A stretch of 64,000 nucleotides of DNA from Mangrovibacter yixingensis. Its GTDB lineage: Bacteria > Pseudomonadota > Gammaproteobacteria > Enterobacterales > Enterobacteriaceae. This document shows positions 17,783 to 27,435 of the stretch, piece after piece. The position numbers were made by a program, and so were the translations under genes. The notes beneath the pieces were generated by a model that saw only the letters and a program-made list of their open reading frames with translations, made no database searches and was not told the DNA's origin. The stretch covers positions 225,716 to 289,715 of the forward strand of contig NZ_JAIVKM010000006.1 in assembly GCF_020523985.1 (NCBI RefSeq), in the 5' to 3' direction. How positions within the stretch are numbered: position 1 is the first letter of the stretch; each line of letters opens with the position of its first letter.

Positions 17783-19852
17783 TTACTGCAATAAGGAAAT
17801 ATCAGCAACCTGCAGGAAAAGCTCGCGCAATTTCTCTAACAGTGTCAAACGGTTAACCCGAAGCGCTGGGTCTTCATCCATAACCATTACCTTGTCAAAG
17901 AAAGCGTCAACGGTATCGCGCAGTTCAGCCAGTTCCACCAGGGCATCCTGGTAACGACCTTCTGCGAAATACGGTTCCAGCTTGTCGCGCAATACAGTGA
18001 CCTGCATCGCCAGGCGAATTTCTTCGTCTTCTTTCAACACCGACGCATTCACTCGTTCATTCAGCGTCTCGTTGGATTTTGCCAGAATATTAGACACACG
18101 CTTGTTGGCCGCGGCCAGGCTTTGTGCTGCGTCCAACGTACGGAAGTGAGAAACTGCTTTCATGCGGGCATCGAAATCAGCGGGGCGTGTCGGGCGGCGC
18201 GCCAGAACAGCCTGAATGGTATCAACCGCATGGCCTTCTTCCTGGTACCAGGTACGGAAACGGCCCAGCATAAAGTCGATAACTTCATCCACCACTTTCG
18301 CGTTAGTCAGCTTATCGCCATACAACCGCACTGCTTCCTCTGCCAGGGTTTGCAGGTCAAGAGGCAAGTTTTTCTCAACGATAATACGCAGTACGCCCAG
18401 TGCAGCACGGCGCAGAGCAAATGGGTCTTTATCACCTTTCGGGTGCTGACCAATACCGAAGATACCGGCCAGGGTGTCCATTTTGTCGGCGATAGCCACC
18501 GCACAGGCAACCAGGCTTGAAGGCAGGTCATCACCAGCAAAACGCGGCATGTACTGCTCGTTCAGAGCAACGGCCACGTCTTCTGCTTCACCGTCATGGC
18601 GTGCATAGTGCATCCCCATAACGCCTTGCGTGTCGGTGAATTCGAACACCATGTTGGTCATCAGGTCACATTTGGACAGCAAGCCCGCACGAGTAGCGTG
18701 GGTAACATCGGCACCAATTTGGCGGGCAATCCAGCCAGATAGCGCTTCAATGCGGTCTGTTTTGTCACGCAATGTACCCAGTTGTTTCTGGAACAATACG
18801 GTTTCAAGGCGCGGCAGGTTATCTTCAAGGCGTTTTTTGCGGTCAGTATTGAAGAAGAACTCCGCATCTGCCAGGCGAGGGCGAACCACCTTCTCGTTAC
18901 CGGCGATAATTTGCTGCGGGTCTTTGGATTCAATGTTTGCCACGAAAATGAAATTGGGCAACAGTTTCCCGTCGTTGTCATACACCGGGAAATACTTCTG
19001 GTCGCCTTTCATGGTGTAAACCAGCGCTTCAGCGGGTACCGCCAGGAATTTTTCTTCAAACTTCGCGGTCAGCACTACCGGCCATTCCACCAGAGAAGCC
19101 ACTTCTTCCAGCAAGCTTTCGCTCAAATCGGCATTACCACCAATTTGGCTGGCTGCAGCCTGAGCATCTTGCTTAATTCTGGCTTTACGCATCTCGTAAT
19201 CCGCCATGACTTTGCCACGTTCCAGCAAAATTTGCGGATACTGGTCGGCATTATCAATGGTGAATTCCGGCTCGCCCATAAAGCGGTGACCACGAATCAC
19301 ACGGCCAGAGTCGATACCCAAAATGGTGGCTGGCACCACGGTATCGCCCAACAGCAGCGTAAGAGTATGTACCGGGCGCACAAACTGCACGTCAGAAGCA
19401 CCCCAACGCATCAGTTTAGGAATCGGCAGTTTAGACAGTGAATTGCTGACCATAGCGGGCAACAGCTTCTCGGCAGTTTCGCCTTGCACGTGAGCACGGT
19501 ATAACAACCACTCACCTTTATCAGTCACCAGGCGCTCAGCCTGATCCACTGTAATGCCGCAACCCCGAGCCCAGCCTTCAGCGGCTTTACTTGGTTTACC
19601 TTCGGCATCAAAAGCCTGAGCAATCGCCGGGCCACGCTTTTCCAGCTCGCGATCAGGTTGCGTTGCAGCAAGTGCAGATACTTTCAGCGCCAGACGACGC
19701 GGTGCAGCAAACCACTGAACTTCGCCATGGGCTAAATTAGCCGCATCCAGTTCAGCGGTAAAATTCGCAGCAAAAGACTCGGCCAGGCTGCGCAATGCTT
19801 TTGGTGGCAGCTCTTCAGTGCCAAGTTCCACCAGAAAGGTTTTTTCAGACAT
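17783..19852 (-). CDS. glyS: Glycyl-tRNA synthetase beta subunit
   Basis: Large subunit of the alpha2-beta2 glycyl-tRNA synthetase, 689 residues as in E. coli. The start [17 protein letters not shown] is the family signature. The HD-like metal-binding region ([19 protein letters not shown]) lies mid-protein, and the C-terminal anticodon-binding helices include [21 protein letters not shown]. The beta subunit mainly recognises tRNA-Gly while the alpha subunit activates glycine. It starts nine bases after the glyQ stop, the usual glyQ-glyS operon. Confidence 0.98.
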   Translation of the reverse strand: MSEKTFLVELGTEELPPKALRSLAESFAANFTAELDAANLAHGEVQWFAAPRRLALKVSALAATQPDRELEKRGPAIAQAFDAEGKPSKAAEGWARGCGITVDQAERLVTDKGEWLLYRAHVQGETAEKLLPAMVSNSLSKLPIPKLMRWGASDVQFVRPVHTLTLLLGDTVVPATILGIDSGRVIRGHRFMGEPEFTIDNADQYPQILLERGKVMADYEMRKARIKQDAQAAASQIGGNADLSESLLEEVASLVEWPVVLTAKFEEKFLAVPAEALVYTMKGDQKYFPVYDNDGKLLPNFIFVANIESKDPQQIIAGNEKVVRPRLADAEFFFNTDRKKRLEDNLPRLETVLFQKQLGTLRDKTDRIEALSGWIARQIGADVTHATRAGLLSKCDLMTNMVFEFTDTQGVMGMHYARHDGEAEDVAVALNEQYMPRFAGDDLPSSLVACAVAIADKMDTLAGIFGIGQHPKGDKDPFALRRAALGVLRIIVEKNLPLDLQTLAEEAVRLYGDKLTNAKVVDEVIDFMLGRFRTWYQEEGHAVDTIQAVLARRPTRPADFDARMKAVSHFRTLDAAQSLAAANKRVSNILAKSNETLNERVNASVLKEDEEIRLAMQVTVLRDKLEPYFAEGRYQDALVELAELRDTVDAFFDKVMVMDEDPALRVNRLTLLEKLRELFLQVADISLLQ

Positions 19853-19861
19853 GGCAGCCTC

Positions 19862-20773
19862 TTACTTGTCCTTGTTACACATAGGGAAACCCAGCGCTTC
19901 ACGGGAAGCGTAGTAGGCTTCAGCCACAGCTTTAGTCAGGGTACGGATGCGCAGAATATAGCGCTGACGCTCAGTTACCGAGATTGCCTTACGGGCATCC
20001 AGCAAGTTAAAGCTGTGAGCCGCTTTAAGAATACGTTCATAGGCCGGTAATGGCAGCGGTTTTTCCAGTGCCAGCAGTTGCTGGGCTTCTTTTTCATACT
20101 GTTCAAAACAGGTGAACAGGAAATCCACATCAGCGTATTCAAAGTTGTAGGTAGATTGCTCTACTTCGTTCTGATGGAATACATCGCCGTAAGTGGTTTT
20201 CCCCAGTGGGCCATCGCTCCACACCAGGTCATATACGCTGTCAACGCCCTGGATATACATCGCCAGGCGTTCCAGGCCGTAAGTGATTTCGCCAGTAACC
20301 GGTTTACACTCAAGGCCGCCAACTTGTTGGAAGTAAGTGAACTGAGTCACTTCCATCCCATTGAGCCAAACTTCCCAGCCCAGCCCCCAGGCACCCAGTG
20401 TCGGGTTTTCCCAGTTGTCTTCAACAAAGCGGATATCGTGAATAGTGGGATCCATACCCAGCTCTTTCAGCGAGCCAAGGTAGAGTTCCTGAATGTTGTC
20501 CGGTGAAGGTTTGATTATCACCTGGAACTGATAATAGTGCTGTAAGCGGTTCGGGTTTTCGCCATAACGCCCATCAGTAGGGCGACGAGAAGGCTGTACG
20601 TAAGCGGCGGCAATGGGCTCTGGCCCCAGTGCACGCAGGCAAGTCATTGGGTGAGAAGTGCCTGCACCAACTTCCATGTCCAACGGTTGAACAATGGTAC
20701 AGCCCTGGCGAGCCCAGTAATCCTGTAATGTAAGGATGAGGCCCTGAAAGGTCCTGGTATCAAACTTTTGCAT
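19862..20773 (-). CDS. glyQ: Glycyl-tRNA synthetase alpha subunit
   Basis: Class II aminoacyl-tRNA synthetase catalytic subunit, 303 residues as in E. coli. It contains the ATP/glycine-binding blocks [32 protein letters not shown] and [20 protein letters not shown] (motif 2 region), followed by [18 protein letters not shown] (motif 3). It is the first gene of the glyQ-glyS operon. The 159 bases upstream show no T-box or other riboswitch, as expected for enteric bacteria. Confidence 0.98.
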   Translation of the reverse strand: MQKFDTRTFQGLILTLQDYWARQGCTIVQPLDMEVGAGTSHPMTCLRALGPEPIAAAYVQPSRRPTDGRYGENPNRLQHYYQFQVIIKPSPDNIQELYLGSLKELGMDPTIHDIRFVEDNWENPTLGAWGLGWEVWLNGMEVTQFTYFQQVGGLECKPVTGEITYGLERLAMYIQGVDSVYDLVWSDGPLGKTTYGDVFHQNEVEQSTYNFEYADVDFLFTCFEQYEKEAQQLLALEKPLPLPAYERILKAAHSFNLLDARKAISVTERQRYILRIRTLTKAVAEAYYASREALGFPMCNKDK

Positions 20774-20932
20774 GTTGATTTCGCACGCGATACGAGTGGG
20801 TTTATAAAGAAGCGGTCAGTATACCCGTTGGGCGCAAGATATACAGCCCAAATCCTCCGACAAAACCTTACACACCGTTTGAGCCGTGCAAATAACACCA
20901 TTTATGCGCATTTTTCCTGCTTAACTGCGCAA

Positions 20933-21250
20933 TCAACGCATAGATAACGACATAAACTTTCCGGTATCGTCAAAGGTGCAGGTAAAACGCTCACGACGTT
21001 GGGTAGCGCCACGAATTTCATAGCTGCGCTGAAAGGCTTCCGGGGCATCGAACGTAACAGTACCCACCCGAGTGTTATAGCGCCAGGCTACCTGGTCACG
21101 GCACTGTGACGTCATGTCTTCTACAGAAGCTGGCGTAGAGTGGCGAGCTGATGTGTGGTGGGGGCGAGAGGCGTTCTGGCATCCTGCTAACAACAGGCAA
21201 GCAGGCAGCAGCAAACCTGCCACATGCCAGCGAAAAGGAACAATCATCAT
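20933..21250 (-). CDS. ysaB: YsaB-like lipoprotein
   Basis: A 105-residue lipoprotein with a hydrophobic signal ending LLLAGC (Cys about 23). The C-terminal half contains CRDQVAWRYNT, QRSYEIRG and RERFTCTFDDTGKFMSLSMR, which matches the pattern of E. coli YsaB (99 residues), also encoded next to glyQ. Two Cys residues in the mature part could form a disulfide. Tandem ATGs at 21250 and 21247 are the natural starts; the reading extended to 21298 adds an unlikely N-terminus before the signal. Function is unknown. Confidence 0.8.
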   Translation of the reverse strand: MMIVPFRWHVAGLLLPACLLLAGCQNASRPHHTSARHSTPASVEDMTSQCRDQVAWRYNTRVGTVTFDAPEAFQRSYEIRGATQRRERFTCTFDDTGKFMSLSMR

Positions 21251-21498
21251 AAATTCTGTATCAAATGTTTTTGCGTGTGACGCGCCGCATACCACCATGC
21301 AAATACCGGAACGTTAGGTACAGTTAGCCGCGGGCTGGGTTTTCTACCCAGTCACATCAATATGTTAGTAATAACTTATCAGTTTGCAGGGCGATGTTGG
21401 CTGATGCAAGACTTGCACCAGAAACTCGGTTTTTTCCTGGAGGCAAAGCCCACCTCAACCAACACACTGGCTCTACATGCATAGAAACTGAGGACCGG

Positions 21499-22494
21499 AT
21501 GAATCAAAAAGTCGCCTGGATTGACAACTTGCGCGGTATTGCCTGCCTGATGGTTATTGTTATTCACACCACAACCTGGTATCTCACCAATGTAGATAAA
21601 GTCAGCATGATGACCTGGGATGTCGCGAATGTTCTGAACTCTGCATCAAGGGTATGTGTGCCGTTATTTTTTATGATTTCGGGTTACCTGTTCTTTGGTG
21701 AACGCAGCGCCCAACCAAGGCATATTGCCCGCCTGTTTTTGTGCCTGGTGTTTTACAGCGCCATTGCGCTTCTTTATATGAGCACACTCACGCGCATTAA
21801 CGCCTGGCAGGCATGGCTGCATATTCTACAAAAGCCCGTGTTCTATCACTTATGGTTTTTCTACGCGCTGTTCGTGATTTACCTGATGTCTCCATTAATC
21901 AACGCCCGGCAAGTCAGTGCACCAGTGCTGATTCTGCTGGTTGCCGTGCTAGGTGTTATTGCCAACCCGAATATGCTGTCCGTTTATGGCTGGCATACCC
22001 GCCTGTTGCCTGTCGACCTCTATATTCAGGGAGATGTGTTCTACTACATTTTGTACGGTGTGCTGGGTTATTCGCTCGGGCAGGTACAAACTGAACGGGG
22101 TTGGGTTACCTTGCTGGCACTGGCAGGTTTTATCGCCTGCGTCGTCGGGATTATTAAAGGGACACAACATGCCTTACATACTCATGGCGATTTCGCAGAC
22201 ACCTGGTATCGTTATGCCAGCCCGCTGGTGCTGCTTGCCGCAATTAGCCTGTTTATTCTGGTAAAAAATACCCTGAGCAGCGGCCCGGTGCCTGGCCTTG
22301 CTACCATTGCACGCTATTCACTGGGTATTTATGGTTTCCACGCCTTTTTCATCCATTTTCTGCGCACACGGGATATCGAAATAACCCGTTATCCACTGCT
22401 GGACATGCTGTGGATATTCAGTGCGACACTGGCTGGCAGCCTGGTTCTGGCAACCGTTACTCAGTGGGTGGACCGTAAGCGGTGGGTGAGTTAG
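21499..22494 (+). CDS. yiaH: Acyltransferase-3 family membrane protein YiaH
   Basis: A 331-residue inner-membrane protein, identical in length to E. coli YiaH, with about ten transmembrane helices. It belongs to the acyltransferase-3 (OafA/WecH-like) family. The signature WIDNLRGIACLMVIVIHTTTWY holds the key His; further matches are VPLFFMISGYLFFGE, KPVFYHLWFFYALFVIYLMSPL and SLGIYGFHAFFIHFLRTR. It probably transfers an acetyl or succinyl group to a surface glycan, but the acceptor is unknown. The ATG at 21499 follows GAGGACCGG. The last 38 bases overlap the convergent regulator gene. Confidence 0.93.
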   Translation: MNQKVAWIDNLRGIACLMVIVIHTTTWYLTNVDKVSMMTWDVANVLNSASRVCVPLFFMISGYLFFGERSAQPRHIARLFLCLVFYSAIALLYMSTLTRINAWQAWLHILQKPVFYHLWFFYALFVIYLMSPLINARQVSAPVLILLVAVLGVIANPNMLSVYGWHTRLLPVDLYIQGDVFYYILYGVLGYSLGQVQTERGWVTLLALAGFIACVVGIIKGTQHALHTHGDFADTWYRYASPLVLLAAISLFILVKNTLSSGPVPGLATIARYSLGIYGFHAFFIHFLRTRDIEITRYPLLDMLWIFSATLAGSLVLATVTQWVDRKRWVS

Positions 22495-23410
22495 CCGGTA
22501 CACGGAGTAATGCCCGCTGCCATTGGCGGCGGGACGAAAAACCCGCCTTAAGCGCCACCTGCTCACCATGCAACCCCTGGCGCAGGTATTGATCTGCCAA
22601 CGCCAGGCGTAATTGTTCAATATAATCCCGCACGGTAACGCCAAGGTGTTCATGAAATAAACGCGCAAGATGGCGGGCGCTGACATGAACCTGTTCCGCA
22701 AGAATGGAAACCGACCAGGCTTGTTGAGGGGCTGAAGACAATAAATCTTGTGCCAGGTGCAGTGCCGGGTGAAGGTGGTTGCGGTAACGCAACCAGGGCG
22801 AAAGTTGTGGGTCATCTCCGGCGCGCCGGAACCACACCACCATTTCACGGGCGACTTCCAACGCCTGATGCGGGCCACACAGGTGGCTGATTAAATGCAG
22901 GCTTACATCAATACCCGAGGTAATTCCGGCACTGGTCCAGACACCCCGGTCAACAACAAAAATCCGGTTAGTTTTAACCTGTGCATCCGGTGCCGCCTGC
23001 TTCAGGCGCGCAATAACATCATGGTGAGTGGTGCACTGGCGCTGGTGCAATAACCCGGCTCTGGCTGCCATTAATGCCCCGGAACAAATACATAACAGCG
23101 CTAATTGCTGGTGATGAATAGCCGGTTGCTGGCGAGTCAGCCAACGGCGCACTTGTTCAGCCTCTGGGGTAGAAAAATTGCGGGACGAATCTGCCACACC
23201 GGGTATCACCAGTAAGCTGCCAGGCGGCAGGGTATCTGGCAATGGCGCAATACCGCCCAGTGTCAGCCCAATGGAACTGACTACTTCAGGTTGCGGCCCG
23301 ATATAGTGCAAACGGAACGCTTCCCCCGCCAGCCCAAAGGTTTCAGCCGGGCCAGTTAAATCCAAAGCCAGCACCCCAGGTAGCACCACAAACCAGACAT
23401 CCACTGCCAT
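22457..23410 (-). CDS. GlxA-type regulator: DJ-1/PfpI domain plus AraC HTH
   Basis: A 317-residue transcription factor. Residues about 1-180 form a DJ-1/PfpI class I glutamine-amidotransferase-like domain (VWFVVLPGVLALDLTGPAETF, LLCICSGALMAARAGLL with the elbow Cys, TSAGITSGIDVSLHLI). Residues about 220-317 form an AraC/XylS double helix-turn-helix (VSILAEQVHVSARHLARLF, VALKAGFSSRRQWQRAL). The ATG at 23410 has GAGGGTAACT before it. It starts only eight bases after the cysteine hydrolase stop, so the two form an operon and it may control that hydrolase. E. coli has yiaA/yiaB in this neighbourhood instead. The inducer is unknown. Confidence 0.88.
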   Translation of the reverse strand: MAVDVWFVVLPGVLALDLTGPAETFGLAGEAFRLHYIGPQPEVVSSIGLTLGGIAPLPDTLPPGSLLVIPGVADSSRNFSTPEAEQVRRWLTRQQPAIHHQQLALLCICSGALMAARAGLLHQRQCTTHHDVIARLKQAAPDAQVKTNRIFVVDRGVWTSAGITSGIDVSLHLISHLCGPHQALEVAREMVVWFRRAGDDPQLSPWLRYRNHLHPALHLAQDLLSSAPQQAWSVSILAEQVHVSARHLARLFHEHLGVTVRDYIEQLRLALADQYLRQGLHGEQVALKAGFSSRRQWQRALLRVPANSPTAYGPPTE

Positions 23411-23418
23411 AGTTACCC

Positions 23419-23970
23419 TCACTCTTGCCTGGTTAAACCCGCCAGGCACTGTTCAACGGTGCTGATGGTGGCAAACCGGCCGGTTAACACCGTTTCAGTT
23501 CGGTGGTGTAACACATCGCTGCTCAGCGTAACCCCTTGCCACGTCATAGCAAATGTCAGAGTAGCTTCACTGACAAATGTCACCTGGTACCCAAGGTCAG
23601 ATGCTACTCGGGCCGTGGTTTCACAGCACTGTTCAGTTCGCATACCACAGATAATCACATGGCCAATATTCTGGCGACGCAGCCAGTTATCCAGCCCGGT
23701 ATCAGTAAATGCATTATGCACATGTTTATGAAAAGTTGCGGCGGGTTTATGGGTTAGAAACGGCATCGGTGTGACAAAACCGGACTTAATTGAGAATGGC
23801 CCGCTTTCATCGACATGGAAAATATCTACCACCGGAATTTGGCGTTCAGTACAACCCGAAATCAGCATATTCATGTTCCGGGAAAAATCAGCAAAATGGC
23901 TGTCCTCCCAGAAATCACGCTGGAAAAAGGAACATTGGGTATCGATATTCAGTAATGCGCTGCGTGTCAT
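23419..23970 (-). CDS. Isochorismatase-like cysteine hydrolase
   Basis: A protein of about 183 residues with the cysteine hydrolase fold (nicotinamidase, isochorismatase, N-carbamoyl hydrolases). LLNIDTQCSFF near the start supplies the catalytic Asp. HKHVHNAFTDTGLDNWL follows, and IICGMRTEQCCETTARVASDLGYQ carries the nucleophilic Cys. The start at 23970 has a GAGG nine bases upstream; ATG at 23976 is the alternative, and the longer reading to 24093 is discarded. It is co-transcribed with the GlxA-type regulator. The substrate cannot be read from sequence; an amide or ureide is likely. Confidence 0.85.
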   Translation of the reverse strand: MTRSALLNIDTQCSFFQRDFWEDSHFADFSRNMNMLISGCTERQIPVVDIFHVDESGPFSIKSGFVTPMPFLTHKPAATFHKHVHNAFTDTGLDNWLRRQNIGHVIICGMRTEQCCETTARVASDLGYQVTFVSEATLTFAMTWQGVTLSSDVLHHRTETVLTGRFATISTVEQCLAGLTRQE

Positions 23971-24093
23971 GGTCATTCGCCTCATTTGGAAACCTGACGC
24001 TATTCTGGCAAGAAAAAATTGCCCGGCGAATACCAAAAACGGACAGAACAGGGGTACGAGCGGACAAACGGGAAACAGGAGCAGAGCCAGCAT

Positions 24094-24136
24094 AAAAAAA
24101 CGGCGGCACAGGGCTGAATTCGCCCGGCACCGCCGG
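24094..24136 (-). terminator. Rho-independent terminator of xylAB
   Basis: On the minus strand a long GC-rich hairpin (CGGCGG...CCGCCG, arms about 24101-24114 and 24122-24135) runs straight into seven T residues. It lies 24 bases after the xylB stop and separates the xylose operon from the downstream hydrolase-regulator pair. Confidence 0.9.
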
Positions 24137-24159
24137 TTATGCTCAGAAGGCTTGCAGAG

Positions 24160-25614
24160 TCACACCATCAGTGGCGCAAGCTGCTGGTAAATCTGGCGGA
24201 AGGTTTCCCTGCGCGCCGCATACTGCTGGTTACGCGGTACATCCGGGTGGTGGCGCTGCTCCAGGGGTAACTGCGGCAATAATGCCGTTAACGGCGCATT
24301 AGGGCTTAACGCCACCTGCGCCAGCCGTGCCGCCCCGAGAGCCGGGCCAACATCCCCACCAGTGCGGTAATCCAGCACCTGGCCACTGATATCTGCCAGC
24401 ATCTGCCGCCAGTAAGGGCTGCGGGCACCACCACCAATCAGGGTGATGCTTTCCGGGCGCAGTCCGCAACTGTGCACCACATCCATACCATCCGCCAGGG
24501 CATACCCCACACCTTCCAGCACCGCCCGCGCCAACTCCGCCGGGCCATGTTGGTGTGTCAGGCCAAAAAAGACACCTTTGGCAGCAGGATTATTATGGGG
24601 GGTACGTTCGCCGGAAAGATAAGGTAAGAACCACAGCGCACCTGCCGTGCCATCGGCCTGTTCTGCCGCAGCCAGCAAAGCAGGAACTGAAGGCTGCCCG
24701 GTTAATTTTGCCGCCCAGTCCAGGCAGGAAGCAGCACTCAGCATGACTGACATTAAGTGCCAGCGTTCCGGCAATGCGTGGCAAAAACTGTGCACCGCAC
24801 TTTCTGGTTTACTCAGGAAACCGTCACTGACAGCAAAGTAAACCCCGGAAGTGCCTAACGACAACATAGCCTGCCCGGCATCCACCATACCAACCCCAAC
24901 AGCCCCTGCGGCGTTGTCACCACCACCAGCAACGACCGGTACCACCGGCATGTGCCAGGCGTCGGCGAGGCCAGCATGAAGTTCACCAGTCATCTCATTG
25001 CCTTCATACAGTGCAGGCATGTTATCGCGTGTCAGGCCGCAGGCAGCCAGCAGCTCATCACTCCAGTCGCGCCGTGCAACATCCAGCCACATAGTCCCTG
25101 CGGCATCAGACATATCGCTGGCATAATCACCAGTCATACACAAGCGCAAATAATCTTTGGGTAACAGTACCTTGTCTATCTGGCGGAAGATTTCCGGCTC
25201 GTGATTTTTCACCCACAACAGCTTGGGTGCAGTAAAGCCGGGCATCATCAGGTTGCCGGTGATTTTGCGGGAATCAGGCACTGCCTGCTCCAGTTGCATA
25301 CACTCAGCAGCACAACGCCCATCGTTCCACAGAATTGCCGGGCGCAGGATGTTTTGTTGATTATCCAGCAACGTTGCGCCGTGCATTTGCCCGGTCAGGC
25401 CGATTGCTTTTACACCCTGCAAAGAGTGCTGCCGGCCTAATGCTTTCATCGCCCGGTCGGTTGCCGCCCACCATTGCAGGGGATCCTGTTCCGACCACAA
25501 CGGGTGTGGCCGCGACACTGCCAGCGACTCGGTTTGGGTTGCTAACAGGGCTCCGTCTTCACTTAATAAAATGGCTTTAACGCCGGATGTACCTAAATCA
25601 ATACCAATATACAT
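24160..25614 (-). CDS. xylB: Xylulokinase
   Basis: FGGY carbohydrate kinase that phosphorylates D-xylulose to xylulose 5-phosphate. It has 484 residues, as in E. coli. The N-terminal phosphate loop is MYIGIDLGTSGVKAILL; GLTGQMHGATLLD and VAGGGDNAAGAVGVG follow, with the catalytic Asp at 233. ESITLIGGGARSPYWRQMLADI is the C-terminal ATP-site signature. The ATG at 25614 gives the family N-terminus; the extended reading to 25689 is rejected. It is the second gene of xylAB, separated from xylA by 129 bases containing a long stem-loop. Confidence 0.97.
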   Translation of the reverse strand: MYIGIDLGTSGVKAILLSEDGALLATQTESLAVSRPHPLWSEQDPLQWWAATDRAMKALGRQHSLQGVKAIGLTGQMHGATLLDNQQNILRPAILWNDGRCAAECMQLEQAVPDSRKITGNLMMPGFTAPKLLWVKNHEPEIFRQIDKVLLPKDYLRLCMTGDYASDMSDAAGTMWLDVARRDWSDELLAACGLTRDNMPALYEGNEMTGELHAGLADAWHMPVVPVVAGGGDNAAGAVGVGMVDAGQAMLSLGTSGVYFAVSDGFLSKPESAVHSFCHALPERWHLMSVMLSAASCLDWAAKLTGQPSVPALLAAAEQADGTAGALWFLPYLSGERTPHNNPAAKGVFFGLTHQHGPAELARAVLEGVGYALADGMDVVHSCGLRPESITLIGGGARSPYWRQMLADISGQVLDYRTGGDVGPALGAARLAQVALSPNAPLTALLPQLPLEQRHHPDVPRNQQYAARRETFRQIYQQLAPLMV

Positions 25615-25652
25615 TTGCGCCACACCCTCCCGGCAATAAACAGCGTGCATAG

Positions 25653-25722
25653 CCCCGACAGGCAGATAACACAGAGGATACGCCAGCACACACCGCGTAT
25701 CCTCTTACCTGTTTATCGGGGC
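25653..25722 (-). other. Long intercistronic stem-loop xylA-xylB
   Basis: GCCCCGA...GAGGATACGC (about 25653-25684) is the imperfect complement of GCGTATCCTC...TCGGGGC (about 25695-25722). The outer seven and inner ten pairs are perfect with a bulged middle. It lies between the xylA stop and the xylB start on the transcribed strand and lacks a U-tract. It may protect the xylA message or reduce read-through into xylB. Confidence 0.65.
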
Positions 25723-25743
25723 GCTTTCTGTCCGCCCTGGCCC

Positions 25744-27066
25744 TTAACGGTCAAACAACCAGGTATTCACCAGATTTTCCAGCAGTTCCTGGTGGCCGCT
25801 TTGATGCTGTGGTGCCAGGTTATGCTGCGTTGCATATTGTGCAATTTGCTCAAGGCTAAGCTGGCCTTTCAATACTTGCTGGCCGAACTCGCTATTCCAG
25901 CCTGAGTAGCGTTTCGCAACGCGTTTATCCAGCTCACCATCTTCCACCATGCGCGCCGCTACTTTCAGTGCCAGCGCCATGGTATCCATGGCACCAATGT
26001 GGCCATAGAACAAATCATATTTATCGGTGCTCTGGCGGCGTACTTTGGCATCAAAGTTCAGGCCGCCCGTGGTAAAGCCACCCGCTTTGATAATTTCATA
26101 CATCACCAGCGCATTCTCTTCCACACTGTTCGGGAATTGGTCAGTATCCCAGCCCAGTTGGGCATCGCCACGGTTAGCATCCACCGAACCGAAAATCCCC
26201 AGCGCAATGGCTGAAGCGATTTCATGATGGAAACTGTGACCAGCCAGCGTGGCATGGTTTGCTTCAATGTTAACTTTGATCTCTTTTTCCAGACCAAACT
26301 GTTTGAGGAAGCCATACACCGTCGCCACGTCGTAGTCGTACTGGTGCTTGGTAGGTTCCTGTGGTTTGGGTTCAATCAGCAATGTGCCCTGGAAGCCGAT
26401 TTTATGTTTATGCTCCACGACCATTTGCATAAAGCGGCCAATTTGTTCGCGCTCCTGGCGTAAGTCTGTGTTGAGCAGGGTTTCGTAACCTTCACGCCCA
26501 CCCCACAACACATAGTTTTCGCCGCCTAGTTTGTGCGTGGCATTCATGGCATTAACAACCTGTGTGGCGGCCCAGGCGAAGACTTCCGGGTCCGGGTTAG
26601 TAGCCGCACCTGCACCGTAACGCGGGTTGGTAAAGCAGTTTGCGGTACCCCACAACAATTTCACGCCACTCTGTTGCTGTTTTTCCGCCAGCACGTCAAC
26701 CATTTGCTGGAAATTACTCTGGTAGGTTTTCAGCGAATCGCCTTCCGACACCACATCCACATCGTGAAAGCAGTAGTAAGGCACGCCCAGTTTTTGGAAA
26801 AATTCAAAGGCAACATCGGCTTTCTGGCGCGCCACAGCCAGCGCATCGCCAGGATGCTGCCACGGGCGGTCAAACGCGCCCACGCCGAACATATCTGCGC
26901 CATTCCAGCAGAAGGTGTGCCAGTAGCAGGCAGCAAAGCGCAAGTGATCTTCCATGCGCTTACCTAATACAAGCTCATCAGGGTTATAGTGGCGAAATGC
27001 CAGAGGATTAGTGGTTTTAGAGCCTTCGTAACGCACCCGTTCAAGTTGGTCGAAATAAGCTTGCAT
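25744..27066 (-). CDS. xylA: Xylose isomerase
   Basis: Metal-dependent aldose-ketose isomerase converting D-xylose to D-xylulose, 440 residues as in E. coli. It contains the catalytic His region [10 protein letters not shown] (about 97-106), the metal-ligand block [35 protein letters not shown] and [20 protein letters not shown]. The start [15 protein letters not shown] is at 27066 behind GGAG-rich sequence; longer readings are rejected. First gene of xylAB, transcribed divergently from xylFGH. Confidence 0.98.
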   Translation of the reverse strand: MQAYFDQLERVRYEGSKTTNPLAFRHYNPDELVLGKRMEDHLRFAACYWHTFCWNGADMFGVGAFDRPWQHPGDALAVARQKADVAFEFFQKLGVPYYCFHDVDVVSEGDSLKTYQSNFQQMVDVLAEKQQQSGVKLLWGTANCFTNPRYGAGAATNPDPEVFAWAATQVVNAMNATHKLGGENYVLWGGREGYETLLNTDLRQEREQIGRFMQMVVEHKHKIGFQGTLLIEPKPQEPTKHQYDYDVATVYGFLKQFGLEKEIKVNIEANHATLAGHSFHHEIASAIALGIFGSVDANRGDAQLGWDTDQFPNSVEENALVMYEIIKAGGFTTGGLNFDAKVRRQSTDKYDLFYGHIGAMDTMALALKVAARMVEDGELDKRVAKRYSGWNSEFGQQVLKGQLSLEQIAQYATQHNLAPQHQSGHQELLENLVNTWLFDR

Positions 27067-27435
27067 AGTGAACTCCGTAATCAAGTAAAGGAGGTTTAAC
27101 AACCATGCATTCATCCTGGTTACTCCAGGCCGCTTCCTCAATTACGTTATTTCACACTGCGATTAAGAGAATACCCAACTGTGCGCCACCTCTCAAAATA
27201 CCACTTTGTTAAAACATTCGAATCACTTTCTATTTTCAAATGAAAACATAATTATGGCGAATATATGAAACAGGATCTCCATCATAAAACCAACAATTAA
27301 ACCAAAAAACATAATAGCAAGATAAAAATAGATAATTGCAAGGTTGCGCCTGCACGATAACAATTCCCCTCGTCTGCAGATGTTAATTATTCTTTAAATC
27401 CCTCAATCCTACATAAACAAACAGGCATCAAGACC
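27067..27435. promoter_or_regulatory. Divergent xylA/xylF control region
   Basis: The 369-base AT-rich spacer must hold the two divergent promoters that in E. coli are activated by XylR with xylose and by CRP. Apart from TTGCAA-type motifs (near 27337-27342) I cannot point to a clear XylR or CRP site by eye. No gene is seen. Confidence 0.6.

Noticed and set aside
20774..20932. T-box or glycine riboswitch ahead of glyQ
   Set aside because: The 159-base leader lacks T-box specifier/antiterminator features and glycine-aptamer patterns.
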